Positions 35,560 through 44,312 of a stretch of DNA of 64,000 bases are shown here, in pieces. Each line of letters starts with the position of its first letter. The stretch's first letter is position 1. This DNA comes from CAWUEZ02 sp963921355. Its GTDB lineage: Bacteria; Pseudomonadota; Alphaproteobacteria; Thalassobaculales; Thalassobaculaceae. Both the position numbers and the translations under genes were made by a program. The stretch covers positions 2,480,001 to 2,544,000 of the forward strand of contig OZ001190.1 in the NCBI GenBank assembly GCA_963921355.3, written 5' to 3'. The notes beneath the pieces were generated by a model. It was not told the origin of the DNA, searched no databases, and saw only the letters and a list, made by a program, of their open reading frames with translations.

Positions 35560-36606
35560 ATGGCGGGGCGGTGGGTCAACCGGCCGGAGGGGTCGAATTG
35601 GGGCGATTTCGGCGCCGATGATCAACGGGGGCGGCTGAATCTGCTCACGCCCGAAAGGGTGGTTCGAGCCGCTCAGGAGGTTCGGACCGGCCAACGCTTC
35701 TGCCTGTCGCTACCCCTGGACCTGCCGGGCGGACGGGACCTCAACCCGCGCCGGTTTCCGCCGCGACTGTTCTCGACGGAACGGGGCGGTCTGTCGAACT
35801 ACAACCTGCCGCTCACCACCATCGACCCGACCCTGACGGATGTTGTCTGCGACGACGCGGCGCTGATCTGCCTGCAATACTCCTCGCAATGGGACAGCCT
35901 CACCCATGTCGGTTCGCTGTTCGACGCCAACGGCGATGGTGTTCCGGAGGTCGTCTACTACAACGGCTGGAGCGGGTTGGAGCACAAGCTCGCCGGTGAC
36001 CCGAACGATGCCGCCGACCCGCTGATGCGCTTTGAAGGGGTGCGGGCCCGCGCGCTCGGTATCGAACACATGGCCAGTGCCGCCGTTCAGGGCCGCGGCG
36101 TCATGATCGACCTTCACCGGCACTTGGGCGACGCCAGAACCGTGGTCGACTTCGCGACCCTGGACCGCATCATGCGGACCGATGGAGTAACGGTCGAGGA
36201 AGGCGACATGGTCTGCCTGCACACCGGGTTTGCCCAGAAGATCGTGGATATGGCCGGCGAGCCGGACCCGGATGTCCTGCACGGCGCCTGTCCAGCGCTG
36301 GACGGCGGTGACCCGGCGCTGCAGGACTGGGTGCGGGACAGCGGCCTGGCGGTCCTGATCGCCGACAACTATGCCGTCGAACACTTGCCCGGCGATGACC
36401 GCCGCAACGGACCACAGCGCGTGATGATGCCGTTGCACGAACTCTGTCTATTCAAGCTCGGGATTCATCTGGGTGAGCTCTGGTACCTCACCAAACTGGC
36501 GGACTGGCTTCACACCCAGGGCCGCACCCGGTTTCTGCTGACGGCGCCGCCCCTCAATCTGCCGGGGGCCGTCGGCTCACCGGCCAACGCCATTGCTACG
36601 GTTTGA
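35560..36606 (+). CDS. Cyclase family protein (kynurenine formamidase-like)
   Basis: 348 residues. Pattern of the cyclase/PF04199 family: GADDQRGRLNLLTPE at the start, QWDSLTHVGSLFD in place of the usual metal motif HxGTHxD (His and Asp are both kept), GRGVMIDLHRHL and, at the end, MPLHELCLFKLGIHLGELW. These enzymes hydrolyse amides, lactones or isatin-type rings. The stop is two bases from the next ATG. This pairing suggests that the product acid is then activated with CoA. Confidence 0.88.
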   Translation: MAGRWVNRPEGSNWGDFGADDQRGRLNLLTPERVVRAAQEVRTGQRFCLSLPLDLPGGRDLNPRRFPPRLFSTERGGLSNYNLPLTTIDPTLTDVVCDDAALICLQYSSQWDSLTHVGSLFDANGDGVPEVVYYNGWSGLEHKLAGDPNDAADPLMRFEGVRARALGIEHMASAAVQGRGVMIDLHRHLGDARTVVDFATLDRIMRTDGVTVEEGDMVCLHTGFAQKIVDMAGEPDPDVLHGACPALDGGDPALQDWVRDSGLAVLIADNYAVEHLPGDDRRNGPQRVMMPLHELCLFKLGIHLGELWYLTKLADWLHTQGRTRFLLTAPPLNLPGAVGSPANAIATV

Positions 36607-36608
36607 CC

Positions 36609-38738
36609 ATGGATCGCCCCGATATCGACACCCTTCATCCGCTGATCGCGCCCCGGTCGATCGCCGTCGTCGGCGCGTCCGATGATCCGACCCGCATCGG
36701 CGGTCGTCCGCTGGGTTACATGCTGCGCGCCGGCTATGCCGGCCCGCTCTGGCCGGTCAATCCGCGCCGCGAGACGGTTCAGGGCCTGCCGGCGTTCGCC
36801 GGTGTCGCCGACCTGCCGGAGGGGCCCGATGCGGCCATTGTGGCGGTGCCGGCCGCGACCGTCGCCGACACGTTGGAGGCGCTGGCCGACAAGGGCACCA
36901 AGGCGGCGGTGGTCTTCTCTTCCGGTTTTGCCGAGATGGGCGAGGAAGGCCGCGCGTTGCAGAACCGGATCAGTGCCATCGCCCGCGGGGCGCGCATCCG
37001 GGTTCTCGGTCCGAACTGCCTTGGCATCTTCAACGCCCGCTGCGACTGGCTCGCGACGTTTTCGTCCTCGGTCGATCACCTGTTGCCGAAGCCTGGCCCG
37101 GTCTCGATCGCCAGCCAATCCGGCGCCTATGGCAGCCATGTCTTCCACCTGATGCGCCAGCGCGGTGTCGAGACCGGCATCTGGATCACCACTGGCAACG
37201 AGGCCGATGTCGATATCGCCGACGCCATCGCCTATCTGGCCGCGGACCCGGAAACCAAGGTGATCGTCGCCTATGCCGAAGGGATCCGGGACGGCGACGC
37301 CACCCGTGCCGCGCTGTCGGCGGCGGCGGACGCCGGCAAGCCAGTGATCTTCCAGAAGGTCGGCCGGTCCGCGGTCGGTGCGGCGGCGGCGGCCTCGCAC
37401 ACCGCCGCACTGGCCGGTTCCGACCGGGTCTACGACGCGCTGTTCGAGCAGTACGGCGTGCTGCGGGTCGATACCACCGACCAGATGATCGACGCTGCCT
37501 ACATCGCGTCCCGGGGCAGCTTCCCGGACGGAAATGCGCTCGGCATCATCACCATCTCCGGCGGCGTCGGCGTTCAGATGGCGGATGCGGCGGCCGATTT
37601 CGGGCTCGAGGTGCCGGCCATGCCGGAAAGCACGCAGCAGACCTTGAAGGAACTGCTGCCGTTTGCGGCTGTGCGAAACCCGGTCGACATCACCGCCCAG
37701 GCGTTCAATGACCTGTCCCTGATCACGACCAACATGCGGCTGATGCTGGAGGAGGGGGGCTACGACGTCGTGGTCGCCTTCTTTACGATGATCGCGGCGT
37801 CCCGCTACATCGCCGATGATCTGATCGAGACCCTGCGTGACACGCGCGCCCGCTTTCCCGACAAGACGATCATCCTCTCGCTGATCGCGCCGCCGGAGAT
37901 TGTGCGCCACTACGAAGAGGGGGGCTATCCGGTATTCGAGGACCCGACCCGCGCGGTGGCGGCGGCCCAGATGCTGACCCGGTTCGGTAAGTTCTTCGCG
38001 CGCGCCGGCGCGGCCACCATGCCGGCGCCGCCGAGCGGCGCCCGTCCGGTCCCGTCAGAACCGTTGAGCGAGCGGGCGGCCGGCGAGCTGATGGCCTGTT
38101 GGGGCCTGCCGTTCGTGGACCATCGGCTGGCAACCAGTGCGCACGAGGCCGAGCGCGCCGCACGCGACCTTGGGGGGGCGGTCGTGCTGAAGATCGCGTC
38201 ACCGGATATCGGGCACAAGACCGACGTCGGCGGCGTCATGGTCAATGTTCGCGCCGATGCGGCGGCGGCAACCTACGACGGCCTGATCGGTCGGGTGTCG
38301 GCGGCCCGTCCGGACGCGACGATCGAGGGCGTGATCGTCGCGGCGATGGCGCCCGACGGTGTCGACGCGGTCGTCGGTGTGCAGAACGACTCGACTTTCG
38401 GACCGGTGGTCATGGTTGGGCTCGGGGGCATTCTGGTCGAGGTCCTGGAGGATGTGGCCTTCCGGTTGGCGCCCTTCGGGATCGATGAAGCCCGCCGGAT
38501 GATCGCTGAGTTGCGCGGGGCGCGGATCTTCGAAGGCGTGCGGGGCGCGCCGGCCAGCGATGTGGATGCGCTGGCCGATCTGCTGGCCCGTGTCTCGGTG
38601 TTTGCCGCCGCCGAGGCGGAGCGGATCGAAAGCGTCGACCTGAACCCGGTACGGGTGCTACCCAGAGGACAGAGCTATAATGGTGGTGGCGTGGTCGTGC
38701 TGGACGCGCTGATCATCCCTAGAAAGACGGTGTCATGA
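36609..38738 (+). CDS. NDP-forming acyl-CoA synthetase (acetate--CoA ligase family)
   Basis: 709 residues; ATG at 36609 preferred to a TTG two codons earlier. Fused alpha-beta layout: CoA-binding domain (SIAVVGASDDPTRIGGR), succinyl-CoA-ligase-like domain with the phosphorylated His in ASHTAALAGSD, and a C-terminal ATP-grasp domain (ASPDIGHKTDVGGVMVNV and VVMVGLGGILVEVLEDVAF). It forms an acyl-CoA from a carboxylic acid using ATP, giving ADP and phosphate. Translationally linked to the next gene by a four-base overlap. Acid substrate unknown. Confidence 0.94.
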   Translation: MDRPDIDTLHPLIAPRSIAVVGASDDPTRIGGRPLGYMLRAGYAGPLWPVNPRRETVQGLPAFAGVADLPEGPDAAIVAVPAATVADTLEALADKGTKAAVVFSSGFAEMGEEGRALQNRISAIARGARIRVLGPNCLGIFNARCDWLATFSSSVDHLLPKPGPVSIASQSGAYGSHVFHLMRQRGVETGIWITTGNEADVDIADAIAYLAADPETKVIVAYAEGIRDGDATRAALSAAADAGKPVIFQKVGRSAVGAAAAASHTAALAGSDRVYDALFEQYGVLRVDTTDQMIDAAYIASRGSFPDGNALGIITISGGVGVQMADAAADFGLEVPAMPESTQQTLKELLPFAAVRNPVDITAQAFNDLSLITTNMRLMLEEGGYDVVVAFFTMIAASRYIADDLIETLRDTRARFPDKTIILSLIAPPEIVRHYEEGGYPVFEDPTRAVAAAQMLTRFGKFFARAGAATMPAPPSGARPVPSEPLSERAAGELMACWGLPFVDHRLATSAHEAERAARDLGGAVVLKIASPDIGHKTDVGGVMVNVRADAAAATYDGLIGRVSAARPDATIEGVIVAAMAPDGVDAVVGVQNDSTFGPVVMVGLGGILVEVLEDVAFRLAPFGIDEARRMIAELRGARIFEGVRGAPASDVDALADLLARVSVFAAAEAERIESVDLNPVRVLPRGQSYNGGGVVVLDALIIPRKTVS

Positions 38739-39748
38739 GACCTCAACGCTTCAAGACTCGGATCACCGACCTCTTCGGTATCCGTCACCCGATCATCGCG
38801 GGCGGTCTCATGTGGTTGGCGGATGCGGCGTACGTGTCGGCCGTGGTGAATGCCGGCGGCATGGGTTTCATCACCGCCAAGACGTTTCCGAAGCCAGGCG
38901 ATTTCGAGGCCGAGCTGGACAAGGCCCGTCGACTCACTGACGGAAAGCCTTTCGGCGTCAATCTCTACCTGTCCGTCCACACCGACCACAACAAGGACCT
39001 GCCCGCCCAGCTCGAGATCGCGCTCGACAGGGGAGTGCGCCACTTCGAGACAGCCGGCCTGCCGCCGGCGGACTTCGTGGAGACCATCAAGAACGCTGGG
39101 GGCGTGGTTTATCACAAGGTGGCGACGGTCAAGCACGCGGTCTCGGCCGCCAGCAAGCTGCCGGTCGATGCGGTGGCGGTGGTCGGCGCCGAGTGTGGCG
39201 GTCACCCCGGGCTGAACCTGGTCGGCTCGATCGTGCAGGCGCCGCTGGCGGTCGCCCGCATCGACAAGCCGGTCCTGATCGGCGGCGGCATCGGAACCGG
39301 AGCACAGGTTGCCGCCGTGCTGGCGATGGGGGCGGACGCGGCCCTGATCGGCACCCGCTTCCTGGTCGCCAGCGAGATCTGGAGCCATCAGGCCATCAAG
39401 CAACGGGTCATCGACGCCCAGGAAACGGACACCACCCTCGTGCTGGCCTCGATGCGCAATACGTTCCGCGGCATCGACAACGAGACCACCCGTGCGATCG
39501 CCGACCTGGAAAGACAGGGCGTCACGGACTTCGAAGCCTACCGCCCCTTCGTCACCGGCATCGTCCAGAAGGAAGCCTATGCCGAGGGGAATCCCGAGAA
39601 AGGGATTCTGTCGATGGGCCAGGCCTGCGTGTTTGCCGACCAGATCGAGCCGGTCGAGGTGATCATGGATCGACTGGTCGACGAGGCGGCGGCCGCTGCC
39701 GGTCGGCTCGGAGGCCTTTCGATGACGGAGGCCGTGGCGGCGGAATAG
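38735..39748 (+). CDS. NAD(P)H-dependent flavin oxidoreductase / nitronate monooxygenase family
   Basis: 337 residues. TIM barrel with FMN patterns: PIIAGGLMWLADA at the start, VVGAECGGHPGLN with the phosphate-binding Gly, LIGGGIGTGAQVAAVLAMGADAALIGTRFLV. The usual catalytic His of class I nitronate monooxygenases corresponds to the GGH of ECGGH. Members oxidise nitronates, or reduce quinones or 2-enoyl groups. Cotranscribed with the acyl-CoA synthetase. Confidence 0.92.
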   Translation: MRPQRFKTRITDLFGIRHPIIAGGLMWLADAAYVSAVVNAGGMGFITAKTFPKPGDFEAELDKARRLTDGKPFGVNLYLSVHTDHNKDLPAQLEIALDRGVRHFETAGLPPADFVETIKNAGGVVYHKVATVKHAVSAASKLPVDAVAVVGAECGGHPGLNLVGSIVQAPLAVARIDKPVLIGGGIGTGAQVAAVLAMGADAALIGTRFLVASEIWSHQAIKQRVIDAQETDTTLVLASMRNTFRGIDNETTRAIADLERQGVTDFEAYRPFVTGIVQKEAYAEGNPEKGILSMGQACVFADQIEPVEVIMDRLVDEAAAAAGRLGGLSMTEAVAAE

Positions 39749-39781
39749 GCGGCAAGGCCGGCCGATCGAGCCCGCCTGACC

Positions 39782-40363
39782 ATGCACCGATCCCTGTACT
39801 TCATCACCCACCCCGATGTGGTGATCGACCCGACCGTGCTGGTGGACGAATGGCCGCTGTCGCCGCGAGGGATCGACCGCATGCGCTGTCTTGCCGAGGC
39901 GCTCTGGCTGCCGCGTGTGGCCGTGTTGGCTTGCAGTACCGAACGCAAGGCGCGTGACGGCGCGGGCGTTCTGGCCGCGCGTCTTGAACTTGAACCGATG
40001 GTCCGCGCCGATCTGGCAGAGAACGACCGTTCGGCGACCGGTTACCTTCCAGAGGATGAGTTCCAGACCACGGTGGACCGGTTCTTCGCTGAGCCGGACA
40101 CAGCGGTCCGCGGTTGGGCGCCGGCACGCCAAGAGCAGTCCCGGATCGTGGCCGCCCTAGAGTCGGTAATCGCCGAGAGTGCGGATAGCGGGGACATCGC
40201 GATCGTCGCCCATGGGGCGGTGGGCGCGCTCTCGCTTGCCCACTACCTGCGGCGACCTATCTCCCGGGAATTCGGCCAGCCGGGCCGTACGGGCGGTCAC
40301 TACTACCGTCTGGCGCTCGACGGCCGAACGATCGTGCACGGCTGGCGACCAATTGACCCGTAG
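39782..40363 (+). CDS. Atypical histidine phosphatase family protein
   Basis: 193 residues. The fold pattern is that of the phosphoglycerate mutase family, with conserved Arg/Ser region (LACSTERKARDGAG) and second His in IVAHGAVGALSL. But the first motif is FITHPDVV: the usual Arg-His-Gly is Thr-His-Pro, so the phosphate-binding Arg is missing there while the nucleophile His is kept. Such a group exists in alphaproteobacteria. Activity is therefore less sure than for the gene at 1843. Confidence 0.8.
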   Translation: MHRSLYFITHPDVVIDPTVLVDEWPLSPRGIDRMRCLAEALWLPRVAVLACSTERKARDGAGVLAARLELEPMVRADLAENDRSATGYLPEDEFQTTVDRFFAEPDTAVRGWAPARQEQSRIVAALESVIAESADSGDIAIVAHGAVGALSLAHYLRRPISREFGQPGRTGGHYYRLALDGRTIVHGWRPIDP

Positions 40364-40373
40364 TCCGGACAGA

Positions 40374-41336
40374 TCAATCGGTCCCGGCCAGCATCCTCTC
40401 GATCTTCTCTTGCACGCTCAGCGCCTCCTCCAGGGTCGCGAGCACGCTCGGCCGGTCGCACAGCAGGTCGTCGAGGGCGTTGAGCTGGGCCTGCAGGCTG
40501 GCGCGGCGCGGGTCTTCCGGGCGTTCCAGGATCTCCTGCCAGGGCCCGCCCTCGGATCCCCAGAGCTGAAAGAACTCCGCCACCAGGAAGCTTGATTTTT
40601 CGAACGTCAGGTAGACCTCCTGGCGGTCGGGCTGGACGCCGCCGACCGATCCCAGGATCGAGACCGGCACGCCGGCGGCGTTCTCCAGGCGGGCGAGGAT
40701 CTGGGTCTCGCAGAGCGCCCGGTCGTCGGGGTAGGAGGGTTTCGCCCAGATAAGCTCGGTGCGTCCGAGGAACCGCTCGGTCAGGAACACGAAGTGGGAG
40801 ATGACCTCGCGGGTATAGCCGCCTTCGGCCCGGAATCGCAGCCAATCGGCGTCGACCTGCCAGGCCCGGGGCCAGGCGGGGTAGGTCACGACGATGTCGA
40901 CGGCCTTGATCTCGCCGGTCCGTCCGGCGTCGATCGCATCCCCGATTGTCCGGATCGCCGCGCCGGCGGCCTGGGTGAAGTTCACGGCGGCCGGCACGCC
41001 GCTGCTCTTCAATCGGGCGACCAGATCCCGGCTCTCCTCGACATCGACCCCCAACGGCTTCTCCAGGAACACCGCCTTGCCGGCTTCCGCCGCCTGGAGC
41101 GCATAGGCTTTGCGAGGGGCCGGCGGACAAGCGAGATACACCACATCCGCGGCCGCGATCGCAGCATCGGCGGAGTCTACGATCGGTACGCCCGGCGCTT
41201 CTTCGGCGGCCTTGGCGCGCGCGGTTTCGGACGGGTCCCACACGGCCACCGGCTCGAACGCCGGATTGATCAGAATGTGGCCGAGCAGACGCCGGCCCAT
41301 GATGCCGAGCCCGATGACGGCGATCTTGTGCGCCAT
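40374..41336 (-). CDS. Gfo/Idh/MocA family oxidoreductase
   Basis: 320 residues from MAHKIAVIG, with AAGGGAG ahead; a longer frame to 41429 is not supported. N-terminal Rossmann (IGLGIMGRRLLG) and the family EKPLGVD motif with catalytic Lys, followed by the mixed beta-sheet dimer domain. It oxidises or reduces a sugar, inositol or similar polyol with NAD(P). Downstream of the gamma-glutamyltransferase on the same strand, 28 bases apart, so perhaps cotranscribed. Confidence 0.9.
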   Translation of the reverse strand: MAHKIAVIGLGIMGRRLLGHILINPAFEPVAVWDPSETARAKAAEEAPGVPIVDSADAAIAAADVVYLACPPAPRKAYALQAAEAGKAVFLEKPLGVDVEESRDLVARLKSSGVPAAVNFTQAAGAAIRTIGDAIDAGRTGEIKAVDIVVTYPAWPRAWQVDADWLRFRAEGGYTREVISHFVFLTERFLGRTELIWAKPSYPDDRALCETQILARLENAAGVPVSILGSVGGVQPDRQEVYLTFEKSSFLVAEFFQLWGSEGGPWQEILERPEDPRRASLQAQLNALDDLLCDRPSVLATLEEALSVQEKIERMLAGTD

Positions 41337-41364
41337 GGTTTGCTCCCTTTTGTTGCCGTGGGCG

Positions 41365-42948
41365 TTAGTAGCCGAGGGCGCAGCCGTCCTTTCGGGGATC
41401 GGAGCCTGCGACCAGCACGCCGTTGGCATGGTCGATCAGAATTGCCTGGCCGCCGCCAATCGGCTTCGGCATGTGGGTCAGGGTGTGACCCTTGGCTTCG
41501 AGGGCGGTGTAGGTTTCCGCCTCGAACGTGCTTTCGACCTGCAGAACACCTTCGGTGGCGAAGTTCCGGCTGTCGTCCAACGCTTGCTGGGGATCCATTG
41601 CACGCATCAGCAGGTTCGACAGGAACGTGCCATGGCCGGTCGACTGATACTGGCCGCCCATGACACCGAACGGCGCCACCGGTCGACCGTCCTTTACCAG
41701 CATGCCGGGGATGATCGTGTGCATCGGCCGCTTGCGCGGTGCGATGGCGTTGGCGTGGCCTTCCTCGATCCGGAAGGAACGGCCCCGGTTGTGCAGCATC
41801 ACGCCGCTCTCCGGCGCCAGGATGCAGCTGCCGAAATCCGACAACAGCGAGTTGATGAAGCTGACTGCGGTGCCATCACGATCGACGCAGGCCAGATAGA
41901 TCGTGTCCTTGTGCACCGGGAAGTCGCTCGGCTCGAACGCGCCGGCCTTGTCCGGGTCGATCATCGCATTCAAGGCGTCGAGATGACTGTCGGACAGCAG
42001 CCAGTCGACCGGAACCTCGACCTGGCGGGGGTCGCCGACATAGCGGTCACGCTGGGCGTAGGCGAGCTTGGTGGCCTCGGCGATCAGGTGAACGCGGTCG
42101 GCCTGTGACAGCGCGGCGATGTCATGGCGATCGAGGATGCCGAGGATCATCAGCGCGCACACACCCTGGCCGTTGGGCGGGCATTCGAAAACCTCGTGTC
42201 CGGCAAAGCCGCCCTTGATCGGGTCGACCCATTCAGGCGCGGCTGCGGCGAAATCGTCGAGCGTGTGGAGGCCACCAAGCGCGGTGAGCGCGGCGACCAT
42301 GTCCTCGGCTACGGCGCCTGAGTAGAAGCCCTCCGGACCACGCTCGGCGATCGTCTGCAGCGTCTTGGCCAATTGCGGTTGGCGGTGGCGGCTGCCGATC
42401 GCCGGAGCATTGCCACCCGGCAGCATGACCGCCTTGGCGGCCGGGTTCTGGGCGAGGCGTTCGGCGGCGTCGGCCCAGTCGGTGCCGACCCGCGGCGCGA
42501 TGGGATAGCCGTCTTCGGCATAACGGATGGCCGGCTGCAGAAGATCGCCGAGGCTGCGGGATCCGTATCGCTCGAGCAGGGCGCTCCAGGCGGCGACCGC
42601 ACCCGGAACCGTCACCGCGTGTGGATCCGCGGTCAGACCGAGTTCCGTGATTCCCCGCTCGAGATACCAGCCGAGCTCGGCGGCGGCCGGTGTCGCGCCG
42701 GAGCCGTTCAGGGCGGCGATATCGCCGGACCCTTTCGGGGCGACCAACGCGAAGCAATCGCCCCCGACCCCGGTCATGTGCGGCTCGACCACGCACAGCA
42801 CGGCGCACGCTGCGACCGCGGCGTCGGCAGCGGTTCCACCGGATTTCAGGACCTCGAGGCCGACCTGGCTCGCCAGCGGATGGGATGTCGCGATCGCTCC
42901 GTTGGGCGCGTAGACCGGTGAACGGCCGGGCAGATGCAAGTCACGCAT
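41365..42948 (-). CDS. Gamma-glutamyltransferase family protein
   Basis: About 527 residues from MRDLHLPG; GAGGAAA lies upstream, and ATGs 6 and 19 codons earlier are possible. Ntn-hydrolase: the N-terminal ATSHPLASQVGLEVLKSGGTAADAAVA and GVGGDCFALV are typical of the large subunit, and the autocatalytic Thr is Thr349 in HKDTIYLACVD. Ligand loop FINSLLSDFGS follows. No signal peptide, unlike E. coli Ggt, so it probably acts in the cytoplasm on gamma-glutamyl or acylamide compounds, as other paralogues do. Divergent from the acyl-CoA dehydrogenase. Confidence 0.92.
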   Translation of the reverse strand: MRDLHLPGRSPVYAPNGAIATSHPLASQVGLEVLKSGGTAADAAVAACAVLCVVEPHMTGVGGDCFALVAPKGSGDIAALNGSGATPAAAELGWYLERGITELGLTADPHAVTVPGAVAAWSALLERYGSRSLGDLLQPAIRYAEDGYPIAPRVGTDWADAAERLAQNPAAKAVMLPGGNAPAIGSRHRQPQLAKTLQTIAERGPEGFYSGAVAEDMVAALTALGGLHTLDDFAAAAPEWVDPIKGGFAGHEVFECPPNGQGVCALMILGILDRHDIAALSQADRVHLIAEATKLAYAQRDRYVGDPRQVEVPVDWLLSDSHLDALNAMIDPDKAGAFEPSDFPVHKDTIYLACVDRDGTAVSFINSLLSDFGSCILAPESGVMLHNRGRSFRIEEGHANAIAPRKRPMHTIIPGMLVKDGRPVAPFGVMGGQYQSTGHGTFLSNLLMRAMDPQQALDDSRNFATEGVLQVESTFEAETYTALEAKGHTLTHMPKPIGGGQAILIDHANGVLVAGSDPRKDGCALGY

Positions 42949-43141
42949 ATCTGGGCGTTTCCTCATTTTTGTTCGGTTTGCAGCGGTGTAGCGGGTGGCT
43001 GGCAAGGCGGCAAGTCGCGTGGACGGCTGGGAGCCGTCCTCCTATAGTCCGGCGCGGAATAACACCCGTGCCCGTGAATCAATGCCGTGCATCAACACCG
43101 GGGATGCGCTGCGCGGGTCAACCGCAGGCCAGGAGGATGCC

Positions 43142-44299
43142 GTGGCGCTCGATCAGGAGACGCTGAACCAGTTTACCGACACCGTCCGCCGCTACGTCAC
43201 CGAGCGGCTGATCCCTCTGGAAGAGCAGGTCAGCCGTGAGGACGCGATCCCCGAAGCGGTTTCCGAGGAGATGGCGAAGATGGGCCTCTATGGTCTGTCG
43301 ATCCCGGAGGAGTTCGGCGGCCTTGGCCTGTCCATGGCGGAGGAGGCGGCGATCGGCATGGAGCTCGGCCACACCGCGCCGGCCTTCCGGTCACTGATCG
43401 GCACAAATGTCGGCATCGGCAGCCAGGCGATCGTGATGGATGGTACCGATGAGCAGAAGCGAACCTATCTGCCGCGGATGGCCAGCGGCGAGCTGGTCGG
43501 CTCGTTCTGCCTGACCGAACCTGACAGCGGGTCGGATGCGGCATCGCTGCGCACCACCGCCCTGCGTGACGGCAACGGCTACGTCCTCAACGGCACCAAA
43601 CGCTACATCACGAACTCGACCCGGGCTGGGGTGTTCACGGTGATGGCCCGCACCGATCCGGACAACAAAGGGTCGGGCGGCATCTCCGCCTTTCTGGTCG
43701 ACGCCGCATCGCCGGGGATCTCGCTCGGCAAGCCCTACAAGAAGATGGGGCAGCAGGGGACGCACGTGGCCGACGTGATCTTCGAAGACGTCAAAGTCCC
43801 GGGCGACGCCATCATCGGCGGTGTCGAAGGCCGCGGCTTCAAGACCGCGATGAAGGTCCTGGACCGGGGACGCCTGCATCTGGCGTCGGTCTGTGTCGGG
43901 ATGGCGGATCGGCTGATCGAGGAATGCCTGTCCTTCGCGACCGACCGCAAGCAGTTCGGATCACCGTTGTCGGACTTTCAACTGATCCAGGCCATGCTCG
44001 CCGACAGCCGGACCGAGCAGTATGCGGCTGCCGCGATGCTGAAGGACGCGGCCGCCAAATACGACGCCGGCGAGAACACTGCCATGGTCGCAGCCTGCGC
44101 GAAGTACTACGCCTCGGAAATGGTCGGCCGCGTCGCCGACCGGGCCGTGCAGATCCACGGCGGCGCGGGCTACATCAACGAGTATGCGGTCGAACGCTTC
44201 TACCGCGACGTGCGGCTGTTCCGGATCTACGAGGGCACGTCGCAGATTCAGCAGATCGTCATCGCGCGCAACATGCTGCGCGACTTCGCCGCCCGCTGA
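43142..44299 (+). CDS. Acyl-CoA dehydrogenase
   Basis: 385 residues from a GTG with AGGAGG (43131-43136) five bases before it; a frame from 42995 is longer but the extra part is not family-like. FAD patterns FCLTEPDSGSDA and RYITNSTRAG, dimer helix, IHGGAGYINEY and the catalytic Glu364 in IYEGTSQIQQ. It makes a trans-2,3-double bond in an acyl-CoA, passing electrons to ETF. Followed 13 bases later by an acyl-CoA ligase, its likely substrate supplier. Confidence 0.95.
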   Translation: MALDQETLNQFTDTVRRYVTERLIPLEEQVSREDAIPEAVSEEMAKMGLYGLSIPEEFGGLGLSMAEEAAIGMELGHTAPAFRSLIGTNVGIGSQAIVMDGTDEQKRTYLPRMASGELVGSFCLTEPDSGSDAASLRTTALRDGNGYVLNGTKRYITNSTRAGVFTVMARTDPDNKGSGGISAFLVDAASPGISLGKPYKKMGQQGTHVADVIFEDVKVPGDAIIGGVEGRGFKTAMKVLDRGRLHLASVCVGMADRLIEECLSFATDRKQFGSPLSDFQLIQAMLADSRTEQYAAAAMLKDAAAKYDAGENTAMVAACAKYYASEMVGRVADRAVQIHGGAGYINEYAVERFYRDVRLFRIYEGTSQIQQIVIARNMLRDFAAR

Positions 44300-44312
44300 C
44301 CGGGGCCGTCGG

